Positions 1 through 8,262 are shown, counted from the first letter of the stretch. The stretch: DNA of 19,121 nucleotides from Synechococcus sp. CO36386bin_37 (GCA_011525445.1 WTGE01000035.1:1-19121), one strand, 5' to 3'. The notes: a model not told the origin generated them from the sequence alone. Numbers and translations: made by a program.

Positions 1-242
1 ATGTTGTACCAACCCACATCATGAAATCCGCTACGCGTTGCGGGGAGAGCTAAAAAACGAAACACCCGTTTTTCGAGCGGGTAAAAGGCTCCCGCAAAAT
101 CAAATGCAATGCCGATCGCAAAGAGACCAATAGTGAAATGAACTAAATTTGGATGAATTGGAATGGAGTAGGGGAGATCATTTGCCCCAAGGTTCTCAGC
201 AATTTCGTTTATCGGAGAGGGGATTATGCTCATAAAGCTCAT
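1..242 (-). CDS. DUF2231 membrane protein, partial (C-terminus outside window)
   Basis: The reading frame opens at an ATG (complement of 240-242) and runs off the left edge, giving about 80 residues. It contains an IHPNLVHF motif followed by a hydrophobic stretch (TIGLFAIGIAFDFAGAF), the hallmark of the DUF2231 membrane family; the downstream-encoded paralogue has IHPIVVHF in the same place. The start codon overlaps the stop of the preceding gene in an ATGA arrangement (239-242), so the two are almost certainly co-transcribed and translationally coupled. The function of DUF2231 proteins is not established; they are small multi-spanning inner-membrane proteins. The frame is seen directly, the family is recognised by motif, and completeness cannot be judged. 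Confidence 0.8.
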   Translation of the reverse strand, partial: MSFMSIIPSPINEIAENLGANDLPYSIPIHPNLVHFTIGLFAIGIAFDFAGAFYPLEKRVFRFLALPATRSGFHDVGWYN

Positions 243-745
243 GACAGAACCCCACTACGCACAGCTTCGACGACCGGGACTGTATGAAGGCCATAAATCC
301 AAACAAGCTTGTCGCCTAGATAAACCTGGCAAAACACCAAAACAGCTAACGCAGAATCAATGATCAAAAAGGCTGAAGGTAAAAGAGTGGGATCTTTTTG
401 CCTGGCCACGTATCTCCATCCGGTCAAAAGGCTGAGAACACCAGCAAGCGACCAGCCCAGGGTGCTGTGGTAATTCAAGATGTCTCTCGAAGCCCCATAT
501 GGAGTGGCTAAACCAGCCTCAATCTGTCCAAAGATGATCGCGACAAAAATGGCGACTGTTGCCACAACCAAATTCCAGAAGCTGACTTCAAAAAGGTTTT
601 TACGGGTTGTAAAAACACCAATCAGATCAAAAACGACTGTGATGAGTGCCATCGCAATCACAAAATGAACCACGATGGGATGAATGACATCGAGCCATGG
701 AAGGTTTTTGTCGTTGAGCGGGGGAAGCAGCTCAATCATCGGCAT
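239..745 (-). CDS. DUF2231 family membrane protein
   Basis: A hydrophobic protein of about 168 residues with four predicted membrane segments: the IHPIVVHFVIAMALITVVFD region, NLVVATVAIFVAIIFG, a segment around LGWSLAGVLSLLTG, and LIIDSALAVLVFCQVYLG. The HPIVVHF motif places it in DUF2231. The longest frame starts at a TTG (763); I prefer the ATG at 745 (MPMIELLPP), with GAGAAG about 10 bases upstream, and a further ATG at 739 is also possible. It is followed by a second DUF2231 paralogue with a 4-base ATGA overlap, so the two are a tandem duplicate pair that may act as a heteromer (inference). No enzymatic motif is visible and the role is unknown. Confidence 0.82.
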   Translation of the reverse strand: MPMIELLPPLNDKNLPWLDVIHPIVVHFVIAMALITVVFDLIGVFTTRKNLFEVSFWNLVVATVAIFVAIIFGQIEAGLATPYGASRDILNYHSTLGWSLAGVLSLLTGWRYVARQKDPTLLPSAFLIIDSALAVLVFCQVYLGDKLVWIYGLHTVPVVEAVRSGVLS

Positions 746-825
746 GCCGATCGTTCTTCTCAAGCATGTACAGCTTTGGCTCCTTAGTCATCCCTCCATA
801 GCGGAATGCAAGCGAAAGTCATTGT

Positions 826-1929
826 TTATTTTTGGATTCCTTCTCGTTTGAGCTGTTTCCAATAGCGTGCAGCACGCACCACGATGAGTATGACAACGGC
901 CGGTAATACCAAGCAGAGCATGATGAGGCGGAATTCATCCGACCATGACGACAGGCCTGTTCTGGGCAGAACGTTGTCCGTGATGTAGAGGAAGTACAAG
1001 CCAAGCAGTAAGCCACCCTCCAGTCTGGAAATTCTTCCTCTGGTCCAAAAGATCGGCAGACAAGCCAAGCTGGTCAGAATCATGATGGGCATGTCGTCAT
1101 TGATCAGATCTGTGGTCACGATCAGCCCCTTTGATCCAGCGGCTAGTGCTCCTCCAGCGAGCACGAGAAGAAGATTCAACAAACAACTTCCAACCACATT
1201 GCCGATCGCCAGATCCGTTCTCCCCTTCAAAGCGGCAACCAAGGAGGTAATCAGTTCTGGCATGGAGGTGCCAGCAGAAACAATGGTGAGTCCGATAACA
1301 GCCTCACTCACGCCGAGGCTCAAGGCAGCGGCGCTAGCTCCCTTCACCAGAAGATTGGCACCGACTCCGAGCACAACAATGCCAATCACCAGACGCACCA
1401 AGGCCTTAAACCAGCCTTGTTGAGCTGTCGCCAGGTCAATCTCTGGCTCAGCAGGTTCGATTTCATCGGGTTCTTCTCGTGCTGTTCGGATTTCCCAGAT
1501 GCTGTTGATGATTAAGGCCAGCAGAAGTGCAATTCCGGACTGCCAGGTCACGCGACCTGTAGATGCCATACCCCAAGCAGCCGCTGAGACGGCCAGAAGA
1601 AGAGGAACATCCCTTCTCACTAATCGGCTCTCGACTTTCAGGGGCAGAACCAGAGCGCTGCTGCCGAGTACGACCAGAACGTTGAAAATATTGCTTCCCA
1701 CCACGTTGCTCACCGCCAGTGCATCAGCTCCTCGCAGTACGGATCCGATGCTGACAAAAAACTCGGGAGCGCTCGTACCAAGCGAAACCACGGTTAGTCC
1801 AATCACCAGCTGTGGGACACCAAGGATCACGGCCAGAATCACCGCCCCTTGCACAAACAACTCACCCCCGCCAAATAGGAGTCCGATTCCCACCAGAATT
1901 TCCAGGGCAGAGATCAGAAAATCAGGCAT
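826..1929 (-). CDS. Calcium/sodium antiporter (CaCA family, YrbG-like)
   Basis: A 367-residue membrane exchanger with the two inverted alpha-repeats of the CaCA superfamily. The first has GLTVVSLGTSAPEF (residues 44-57) and NVVGSNIFN (75-83); the second has GLTIVSAGTSMPEL (213-226) and NVVGSCLLN (244-252). The cation-coordinating glutamates of both repeats are present (E56, E225). An acidic cytoplasmic loop (about 150-166, rich in E/D/P) joins the halves, as in this family. ATG start with AAAGGAG 10 bases upstream. In the family, Ca2+ extrusion is driven by Na+ (or H+) influx across the plasma membrane. It diverges from bicA across a 97-base gap, so both could share regulation; a link to Na+-dependent bicarbonate uptake is inference. 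The substrate could also be Na+/H+ or another cation pair. Confidence 0.9.
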   Translation of the reverse strand: MPDFLISALEILVGIGLLFGGGELFVQGAVILAVILGVPQLVIGLTVVSLGTSAPEFFVSIGSVLRGADALAVSNVVGSNIFNVLVVLGSSALVLPLKVESRLVRRDVPLLLAVSAAAWGMASTGRVTWQSGIALLLALIINSIWEIRTAREEPDEIEPAEPEIDLATAQQGWFKALVRLVIGIVVLGVGANLLVKGASAAALSLGVSEAVIGLTIVSAGTSMPELITSLVAALKGRTDLAIGNVVGSCLLNLLLVLAGGALAAGSKGLIVTTDLINDDMPIMILTSLACLPIFWTRGRISRLEGGLLLGLYFLYITDNVLPRTGLSSWSDEFRLIMLCLVLPAVVILIVVRAARYWKQLKREGIQK

Positions 1930-2026
1930 CGACTTCTTGCTCCTTTGAAACCATTGTCCTCGCCGGACCTAACAGTCGTCACTAGGAGGAGGCTTAGCAT
2001 CATCCAACTAAAGAGACGAGACTCCG
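1930..2026. promoter_or_regulatory. Divergent intergenic region between Na+/Ca2+ antiporter and bicA
   Basis: This 97-base gap must hold the promoters of both genes unless they are read from elsewhere. It contains a purine-rich AGGAGGAGG (1984-1992) on the plus strand that resembles a Shine-Dalgarno sequence but lies 34 bases ahead of the bicA GTG start, with an in-frame TAA (2009-2011) in between, so it cannot serve a longer bicA. I found no start codon at suitable spacing behind it. No clear -35/-10 pair could be assigned by eye. Confidence 0.4.
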
Positions 2027-3703
2027 GTGCTACTGAACTACATCAGCACCCGCAACATCCGTGGTGATGCCTTTGGCGGGCTAACCGCAGCGGTTGTTGC
2101 GCTACCGATGGCATTGGCGTTTGGCGTGGCTTCCGGAGCCGGTGCAGCCGCAGGCCTCTGGGGTGCTGTGATTATTGGTTTGGTGGCGGCTCTGTTCGGA
2201 GGAACATCCACATTGATTTCAGAACCTACTGGTCCGATGACGGTGGTGTTCACTGCGGTGATTCTGAACTTCACCAGTCAAATTCCCGACAGAGGAACGG
2301 CACTGGCTCTCGCCTTCATGGTGGTAATGCTTGCGGGCCTGTTTCAGATCCTGTTCGGACTCTGTCGATTGGGTCGATACATCACGATGATGCCCTACAC
2401 CGTGATTTCAGGCTTCATGTCTGGAATTGGTGTGATCCTTGTCATTCTTCAGCTGGCTCCGTTCCTGGGTCAGTCGAGTCCAGAGGGTGGAGTCATCGGG
2501 ACTCTGACCAGTCTTCCTCAGTTGGTAGCGGGTGCAAAACCGCTTGAGTTTCTTCTCGCATTCATCACCCTTTTGATCCTTTGGTTCACCCCTGAAACCT
2601 GGAAGCGCTTTTGTCCTCCGCAGCTTCTTGCTCTCGTTGTTGGAACAGGTCTTTCACTCACCTTGTTTGCTGATGTTGGATTAAGCCGAATTCCAGAGTT
2701 TTCAGCTGAGTTTCCTCGTTTTCAGCCTCCTACCTTTTCAGGGATCACACCAGATTTGCTGCGGCTGATGGTGGTGAATGGCGCTGTGCTGGGAATGCTT
2801 GGGTGTATTGATGCCCTGCTCACATCAGTCGTCGCTGACAGCCTCACGCGCACAGAACACAACTCCAACAAAGAACTCATTGGTCAGGGTCTGGGTAATT
2901 TGGTTTCTGGACTGTTTGGTGGTCTGCCCGGTGCTGGCGCCACGATGGGAACGGTTGTCAATATTCAGGCGGGAGGACGTTCGGCTCTTTCTGGAATCGT
3001 GAGGGCGATTATTTTGATGCTTGTCATCTTGGTGGCAGCACCTTTAGCTTCGAGGATTCCCTTGGCAGTGCTGGCGGGGATTGCTCTCAAAGTTGGATTC
3101 GACATCATTGATTGGAGTTTTTTAGCACGTGCTCATCATCTATCGATTAAAGCAGCTTGCATTACCTACGGTGTTATTGGACTTACGGTTCTCGTTGATC
3201 TGATTTGGGCGGTCTTCATTGGTGTTTTTGTTGCTAACGTATTAACTATTGAACGGATGACGGCGCTTCAATCCAAGGGAGTGAAGACAATCAGTACAAC
3301 CGACGATGATGTGACATTGCCTCCTGAAGAACAGGAATTACTGGATCGAGGATCTGGAAGACTGTTGTTATTTCAGCTCACAGGGCCAATGATTTTCGGG
3401 GTTGCTAAAACGATCAATCGTGAACACAACGCAATTGAGGCTTGTGAGGCTGTTTTGTTTGACTTGAGCGAGGTTTCTCACCTTGGTGTGACTGCATCAC
3501 TTGCATTAGAGAATGCAATCAAAGAAGCAATCGAGGCAGGACGTTCAGTGTATTTAGTTGTGATGCCCGGAGCGACTCGTAAACGTCTTGAAAAACTCAA
3601 GTTATTGGACATGCTTCCGGATCAGCATGTCAGCGAGAAGCGGTACGAGGCTCTTTTGCATGCTGTGAATCAACTGCCACAGCTCCAAGACGCGGTTTCT
3701 TAG
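2027..3703 (+). CDS. bicA: SulP-family sodium-dependent bicarbonate transporter BicA
   Basis: A 558-residue SulP (SLC26-like) transporter closely resembling Synechococcus PCC 7002 BicA (566 aa) from memory. The family role is low-affinity, high-flux Na+-dependent HCO3- uptake at the plasma membrane, part of the CO2-concentrating mechanism. The transmembrane domain spans about residues 12-420, and a STAS domain about 440-545 (GRLLLFQLTGPMIFG onward). Residues matching the BicA substrate and Na+ site appear conserved: EPTGPMT around T68, CIDALLTS with D262 and T266, and GAGATMGT with A305/T306. The start is a GTG; an in-frame TAA at 2009-2011 rules out any longer protein, and no ATG fits. The stop TAG directly abuts the ATG of pyrC, so the two are co-transcribed. 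Another SulP anion specificity is possible but less likely given the similarity. Confidence 0.93.
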   Translation: MLLNYISTRNIRGDAFGGLTAAVVALPMALAFGVASGAGAAAGLWGAVIIGLVAALFGGTSTLISEPTGPMTVVFTAVILNFTSQIPDRGTALALAFMVVMLAGLFQILFGLCRLGRYITMMPYTVISGFMSGIGVILVILQLAPFLGQSSPEGGVIGTLTSLPQLVAGAKPLEFLLAFITLLILWFTPETWKRFCPPQLLALVVGTGLSLTLFADVGLSRIPEFSAEFPRFQPPTFSGITPDLLRLMVVNGAVLGMLGCIDALLTSVVADSLTRTEHNSNKELIGQGLGNLVSGLFGGLPGAGATMGTVVNIQAGGRSALSGIVRAIILMLVILVAAPLASRIPLAVLAGIALKVGFDIIDWSFLARAHHLSIKAACITYGVIGLTVLVDLIWAVFIGVFVANVLTIERMTALQSKGVKTISTTDDDVTLPPEEQELLDRGSGRLLLFQLTGPMIFGVAKTINREHNAIEACEAVLFDLSEVSHLGVTASLALENAIKEAIEAGRSVYLVVMPGATRKRLEKLKLLDMLPDQHVSEKRYEALLHAVNQLPQLQDAVS

Positions 3704-4789
3704 ATGAAGATCCCTGATCGCCTAGTTCTGCGTCGCCCCGATGATTGGCATGTTCATCTACGAGATGGTCCAATGCTCCGGGCGGTTCTGTTAGCGACTG
3801 CCAGGGTTTTTGCGAGGGCCATTGTGATGCCGAACCTTCGTCCACCAATTACTACTGTTGAAGCAGCTCGCAACTATCGCAACAGGATTGAGACTCTTCG
3901 TCCTGAAGGCTTGGATTTCACTCCGTTAATGACGGCCTATCTCACTGATGATTTTGCTCCCAGTGAATTGGAAAAACGTTGGACGGAGGGTGTATTTGCA
4001 GCGGCGAAGTTGTACCCAGCAAATGCAACAACCAATTCAGCCGCTGGCGTTAGCGACCTGAGGTTAATCGAACCCCTGCTGAACACAATGGAAAAGATCG
4101 ATATGCCCTTGTTGATTCACGGAGAAGTTACTGATTCTGAGATTGATATTTTTGATCGAGAGGCTGTTTTCATAGAAAAGTATCTTATCCCGTTGCGTCA
4201 GCGGCATCCAGAATTGCGGATTGTGTTGGAGCACATCACGACTGAGCAAGCTGTTGATTACGTTGCAGATGGCGATGATCGCTTAGCCGCAACAATTACA
4301 CCGCATCATCTTCATCTCAATCGCAATGCGATGTTTATAGGCGGTTTAAAAAGTGATTTTTATTGCCTGCCTATCGTGAAGAGAGAGTGCCACCGCCGGG
4401 CTTTGGTGAAAGCTGCAACCAGCGGTGATCCAAGTTTTTTTCTGGGCACCGATTCGGCACCGCATCCTCGCTCTTCGAAGGAATCCGCCTGTGGTTGTGC
4501 AGGGATTTTCAACGCCATGCATGCGATGGAAAGTTACGCCTCGGTCTTCGAGCAAGAAGGTTCGTTGGATCGTTTGGAAGCATTCTCCAGTGAATTTGGC
4601 CCTCGTTTTTACGGTCTGCCTATGAATACAGATACGATCACGTTGGTTCGTCAACCACAGAAAGTGCCTCGCTTTCTCAAGGTATCAGATGATACAAACG
4701 GCACTTTGGATGATTCAGAAGCACCTCTTTTCTTTCATGCTGATGAGACCTTGGAATGGCGTGTGCAATTGACACCGTATCAGCCTTGA
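3704..4789 (+). CDS. pyrC: Dihydroorotase
   Basis: A 361-residue homologue of E. coli-type (class II) dihydroorotase, which interconverts carbamoyl-aspartate and dihydroorotate in pyrimidine synthesis in the cytoplasm. Active-site residues are visible: H16 and H18 in DDWHVHLRDG, K102 in AAKLYPANATTNS (the carbamylated lysine bridging two zincs), H139 in LIHGE, H177 in VLEHITT, and D250 in LGTDSAPH. Numbering coincides with the E. coli enzyme as I recall it. The ATG starts in the base right after the bicA stop (TAGATG), which suggests termination-reinitiation coupling. The protein looks intact and of normal length. Bicarbonate is also the substrate of carbamoyl-phosphate synthase earlier in this pathway, but any functional link to bicA is speculative. 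Confidence 0.95.
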   Translation: MKIPDRLVLRRPDDWHVHLRDGPMLRAVLLATARVFARAIVMPNLRPPITTVEAARNYRNRIETLRPEGLDFTPLMTAYLTDDFAPSELEKRWTEGVFAAAKLYPANATTNSAAGVSDLRLIEPLLNTMEKIDMPLLIHGEVTDSEIDIFDREAVFIEKYLIPLRQRHPELRIVLEHITTEQAVDYVADGDDRLAATITPHHLHLNRNAMFIGGLKSDFYCLPIVKRECHRRALVKAATSGDPSFFLGTDSAPHPRSSKESACGCAGIFNAMHAMESYASVFEQEGSLDRLEAFSSEFGPRFYGLPMNTDTITLVRQPQKVPRFLKVSDDTNGTLDDSEAPLFFHADETLEWRVQLTPYQP

Positions 4790-5080
4790 CGGTGAAAATT
4801 TGGAACAAACTTTGATGGAATAATGCCGTTTTTTGAAAAAAATCTTCTGGGGTTGTTGTATTTGAGTCCGTGAAATCTCACATAATGCTGTCTTTGAATT
4901 CAGGTTGGTCACGAGGGTGTTGTGGTTCACCGAGAATGCATGAAGTTTGATTCCAAAATAATGAAATTTTGGATGCGTGCTTAAGAAGCTGTTTGTCCGC
5001 GGCCTTGATGCAACCTTGAGGACGGATTTATATATCTAGAATTATGTCAAGGGTCTTAGTTTACATCATTGCAATTGGTT
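4790..5080. other. Convergent intergenic region, no gene seen
   Basis: The 291 bases between pyrC (plus) and the glucosidase (minus) have only short frames. The longest, on the minus strand (4715-4930), is mostly antisense to the pyrC end and has no family resemblance. Features seen are an 8-base perfect inverted repeat (4952-4973) and an A/T palindrome TTTTTTGAAAAAA near 4829-4841. I saw neither the Yfr1 core motif nor a tRNA-like fold. Confidence 0.5.
4952..4973. terminator. Possible bidirectional terminator hairpin
   Basis: TCCAAAAT (4952-4959) and ATTTTGGA (4966-4973) form a perfect 8-bp stem with a 6-base loop (AATGAA). It sits between two convergent genes, where a bidirectional terminator would be expected. 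The stem is A/T rich, weak for an intrinsic terminator, and no long T tract follows on either strand, so the role is uncertain. Confidence 0.35.
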
Positions 5081-7798
5081 TTAATCTTGTCTTGTTGTTG
5101 AAGGTTGCCAGCGCTGAAGCTGAGTGATCATTTTGGCAACAATTGCAGTCCAGCCCGTTTGGTGACTGGCTCCTATCCCTGATCCGTTGCAGCCATGAAA
5201 ATATTCATTGAAGAGAAATAAGTCTTTCCAATTTGGGTCATTTTGAAAAAGTTCAACACCCCCACGAAAAGCTCTGCGTTGGACTTTGTCGCGTCTGAAA
5301 ATTCCAATCAGTCTTTCTTCGAGTTTCAGGGAAATATCCCAAAGTGTCATCTCATTGCCTGAATGAGTAGGGAATTCGATTGTGAAATCATCACCGAAGA
5401 AATGGCCAAATTTTTGCAGAGATTCAATGATGAGATAATTGATTGGCATCCAAATGGGTCCTCTCCAGTTGGAATTGCCGCCGAACATAGCAACTGCACT
5501 GTCCGCAGGATTGTAACTGATTGTTGCATAATCATCTCCCTGTTGGTAAGAGTAGGGTTGCGATCCATAGACTTTAGAAAGGCTTCTTATTCCGTAGGGA
5601 GATAAAAATTCTTCTTCATCAAAAACGCGTCTAAGAATTCGCCTTAATTTGTCTGGTGGAACAATTGAAAACAACACGCGGTCTCCATTCAAAGATCCTA
5701 AATGGCTTATAGAGTCAAAAGCCTCTCCCCTTTCTTCTCCAAGTTTGCTCAGGTGTTGATTGATGTTTAATATTGGTACTTTTTGTATTTCGCTTTTGTG
5801 AAAGCTTGCAACTGCGAGTATGGGGATTAATCCGCTGATCGATCGTGTACGCAGGTAATCGGTTGATCCGTCAGGGCGTTTGAGCACGTCATAATAAAAT
5901 CCATCTTGTTCGTCCCAGTTCACATAGCCACGACCGGTTGCACTATTCAAAGAGTAAGAAAGTCGACTAAAATCCCTAGCAAATCGCTCACATAAATCAA
6001 GGTATTCTTCACGATCCTCTTCTGCCAGAATAACTGCCGTCTGCAGAAGATTAAGACTGAATAATCCCATCCAGGCTGTTCCATCTGATTGCTCAATACG
6101 ACTGCCATCTTTAAGAGGGTAGCGTCGATCAAAAATAGAAATATTATCAAGACCGAGAAAACCACCTTCAAACAGACCGTCTCCATTGCGATCCGTTCGG
6201 TTTGTCCACCAGCCGTACTCCAACAACAATTCGCGCAGGCTTGCCCTCAAAAAAGAGTAGTCAGCTTCATTGTCCCGGCGTCGACAGATTTGAAAGATGC
6301 GAAGGGTTGCCCAGGCTCCAATGGGTGGATTGGCATCAGAAAGTGCCCATTCGTAAGCAGGTGACTGTCCACTGGTGGCTGTGTAATCAGCCTGCCTGAG
6401 CATCCTGCACTGACGCTTAGCTTCTTTTGGATCAAATTCCGCAAAAGCCACGGCGTGAAACATCAAATCCCACTGACAGAAGTAGGGGTACTCCCAGCTG
6501 TCGGGCATGGAGATGATATTTTTTGCTCGTAATGTTTTCCAGTAAGCCGTATCGGTTTGCCAACGCTGTTGCGGTGGTCGGGGAGCGTTGTTGTCTCCTC
6601 GCAGCCAGCGTGCGACGTACCAGTTGTAGAACTTTCGACACCAGAACAATCCAGCCCCTGCGGCCGCATGAATGGCTCTGTCTTCCTGGTTGAGTTCTGG
6701 TGCAATCCATTCCAGATATTCCCTCCATTCGTGCTGGCGCTTCTGAATCAACGGGGTGAGCGTTTCAGAATCAGGTGCCGCTGTTGAGCTTGTTCCTGTG
6801 TTGTGGGGGTGCAAACGGAGATCAACAACCCAGGGCATCCCGGGCTCGACGGTTCGACGTAGATGAAGTGCTGCTTTACTGCCTTGTTGTGCGGGATTCA
6901 CAGCACCGGTTTGCCCCTGGATCAGATAACGGTGGAAGGCGTCCTTGACGTAGGGCTGGAGAAGAGGCTCATGCCACAGGCATTCAGTATTGGTTTCATT
7001 TTCGGTGAACAGCCATGTTCCGTTTTCGCAACAGCTCAACTCGTAGCTTCCTAATCCGTCAATTGGATCGCTGATCAGCCTGTTGCCTTTCAGCTGAAGT
7101 TTTGGTCGTTTGTGAGGCTGATCCCCCCAGGACCACGTGTTGCGATACCAGAGAGTTGGCAACAGGTGGAGTTCAGCTGCCTGGGGACCGTGATTGGTGA
7201 TGGTGAGCCGAATGATCAGGTGTTCAGCGTCTTCTTTGACGTATTCGACTTCCAGATCAAAAAACCGGTTGTCGGCAAAAATTCCCGTGTCGACCAGTTC
7301 AAATTCCAGCTCCTCCCTGGAACGTTTTTGGTTTTCTTCGCGCAGTTGCTGATAAGGGAATGCGCTTTGGGGATAGCGATAAAGCGCTTTGGAGTAGCTG
7401 CCGGTAGGAGTTCCGGCTAGGTGAAACATGGTGTCTTTGAGATCTTCCCCGTGATTCCCCTCCTGATTGCCAAGTCCGAACAAGCGTTCTTTGAGGATGG
7501 AATCTTGCCCATTCCAGAGTGCAGGGGCGAAACACAGCATTCCCTGGATGTCAGAAATCCCCAGCAGCCCGTCTTCACCCCATCGGTAGGTTCTGAGATG
7601 ACTGTGATCAAAGGGATAGGACTCCCATGCGTTGCCGTCAGCGGAGTAATCCTCCCGAACGGTTCCCCACTGACGGTCGCTGAGATAAGTCCCCCATAAA
7701 TCCCAAGCGATCTGCCCAGAATCTCGTTCATCGCAACGGCGAATTTCGAGTGGTTTGTGTTCGGTGTGGCTTGGTTCTGCCTGGACAGTGCCGGTCAT
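5081..7798 (-). CDS. MGH1-like / GH63-type glucosidase
   Basis: A protein of about 905 residues of the GH63/MGH1-like (alpha/alpha)6-barrel glycosidase type. Motifs (residues counted from a GTG one codon upstream): an N-terminal beta-rich region (about 20-350), QWDLMFH (443-449), DGLFEGGFLGLDN (541-553), WRGPIWMPINYL (779-790), and a C-terminal NEYFHGCNGSGIGASHQTGW (865-884). The conserved D in QWDLMFH and E in NEYF are candidates for catalytic roles, not proven here. Family members hydrolyse alpha-glucosides; the physiological substrate in marine cyanobacteria is unclear to me. No signal peptide is seen, so it is probably cytoplasmic. The start could be GTG at 7801 or ATG at 7798; I prefer ATG. 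It is transcribed away from tRNA-Leu and is apparently monocistronic. Confidence 0.85.
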   Translation of the reverse strand: MTGTVQAEPSHTEHKPLEIRRCDERDSGQIAWDLWGTYLSDRQWGTVREDYSADGNAWESYPFDHSHLRTYRWGEDGLLGISDIQGMLCFAPALWNGQDSILKERLFGLGNQEGNHGEDLKDTMFHLAGTPTGSYSKALYRYPQSAFPYQQLREENQKRSREELEFELVDTGIFADNRFFDLEVEYVKEDAEHLIIRLTITNHGPQAAELHLLPTLWYRNTWSWGDQPHKRPKLQLKGNRLISDPIDGLGSYELSCCENGTWLFTENETNTECLWHEPLLQPYVKDAFHRYLIQGQTGAVNPAQQGSKAALHLRRTVEPGMPWVVDLRLHPHNTGTSSTAAPDSETLTPLIQKRQHEWREYLEWIAPELNQEDRAIHAAAGAGLFWCRKFYNWYVARWLRGDNNAPRPPQQRWQTDTAYWKTLRAKNIISMPDSWEYPYFCQWDLMFHAVAFAEFDPKEAKRQCRMLRQADYTATSGQSPAYEWALSDANPPIGAWATLRIFQICRRRDNEADYSFLRASLRELLLEYGWWTNRTDRNGDGLFEGGFLGLDNISIFDRRYPLKDGSRIEQSDGTAWMGLFSLNLLQTAVILAEEDREEYLDLCERFARDFSRLSYSLNSATGRGYVNWDEQDGFYYDVLKRPDGSTDYLRTRSISGLIPILAVASFHKSEIQKVPILNINQHLSKLGEERGEAFDSISHLGSLNGDRVLFSIVPPDKLRRILRRVFDEEEFLSPYGIRSLSKVYGSQPYSYQQGDDYATISYNPADSAVAMFGGNSNWRGPIWMPINYLIIESLQKFGHFFGDDFTIEFPTHSGNEMTLWDISLKLEERLIGIFRRDKVQRRAFRGGVELFQNDPNWKDLFLFNEYFHGCNGSGIGASHQTGWTAIVAKMITQLQRWQPSTTRQD

Positions 7799-7864
7799 CA
7801 CTCGACCAAAACGCTCGAACGTTCAAGTTAGGAACTGTGTTGGAAATTGACTACTTCATTTTGA

Positions 7865-7950
7865 TGGGGGCGGGGGGACTTGAACCCCCACAGGATTTTC
7901 ATCCCAAACGATTTTAAGTCGCGTGCGTCTACCGATTCCGCCACGCCCCC
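7865..7950 (-). tRNA. trnL-UAA: tRNA-Leu (UAA), intronless
   Basis: The minus strand folds as a class II tRNA of 86 bases. Acceptor arms GGGGGCG/CGCCCCC pair perfectly (7944-7950 with 7866-7872). The D arm has GCGGAATCGGTAGACGC; the anticodon loop CTTAAAA has anticodon UAA at 7914-7916; there is a long variable arm with GGGAT/ATCC; and the T arm is GGGTTCAAGTCCCCC. The discriminator A is at 7865 and no CCA is encoded. Many cyanobacteria carry a group I intron inside this anticodon loop; here the loop is continuous. The anticodon stem outer pair (27-43) reads C-U by my alignment, a possible mismatch. Confidence 0.95.
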
Positions 7951-8006
7951 GCGTGCCGTACAAGCCCGCTTCGACATCTTAGATTCATCCCACCCGGTCG
8001 TCTCCT

Positions 8007-8258
8007 GTGTCCATCGAGAATCTCCTGTCTTCGGTTGCCCAAGACACGCTGCTTGTGATCGGTGGCTATGTCGCTTTGGGAGGGCTTTACTTAGTTGTGG
8101 CCCCCCTCCTGCTCTTCTTCTGGATGAACCGCCGCTGGCATGTCATGGGGAAGATCGAGCGATTTTCAGTTTTTGGACTGGTTTTTTTCTTTTTTCCGGG
8201 AATGATTGTTTTCGCACCATTCCTGAATCTCCGTATCAGCGGTCAGGGGGAGGGTTAG
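8007..8258 (+). CDS. ndhL: NAD(P)H-quinone oxidoreductase subunit L
   Basis: An 83-residue membrane subunit of the cyanobacterial NDH-1 complex, which carries respiratory and cyclic photosynthetic electron flow in the thylakoid membrane. It has two transmembrane helices (about 16-38 and 52-73) around the conserved core [11 protein letters not shown], then [17 protein letters not shown], which matches NdhL. Length is normal (about 80 aa). The start is GTG, giving MSIENLLSS; no in-frame ATG precedes the first membrane helix. The order ndhL-DUF3007-trpA is, to my knowledge, recurrent in cyanobacteria and supports the call. The stop is 4 bases ahead of the next gene. Confidence 0.93.
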   Translation: MSIENLLSSVAQDTLLVIGGYVALGGLYLVVAPLLLFFWMNRRWHVMGKIERFSVFGLVFFFFPGMIVFAPFLNLRISGQGEG

Positions 8259-8262
8259 GTCC

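Noticed and set aside
1499..1948. 149-residue plus-strand frame opposite the Na+/Ca2+ antiporter
   Set aside because: It is fully antisense to a strongly supported gene, its composition is rich in S/T/P/R as expected of an antisense shadow, and it shows no domain.
1984..1992. AGGAGGAGG as ribosome binding site for bicA
   Set aside because: It is 34 bases before the GTG start and an in-frame TAA lies between, so it cannot serve bicA; no other start codon sits at a usable distance.
4715..4930. 71-residue minus-strand frame in the pyrC/glucosidase gap
   Set aside because: A third of it is antisense to pyrC, it has no ribosome binding site I can support and no family resemblance.
7801..7864. 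Terminator for tRNA-Leu
   Set aside because: No stem followed by a T run is visible on the minus strand between the tRNA 3' end and the glucosidase start.
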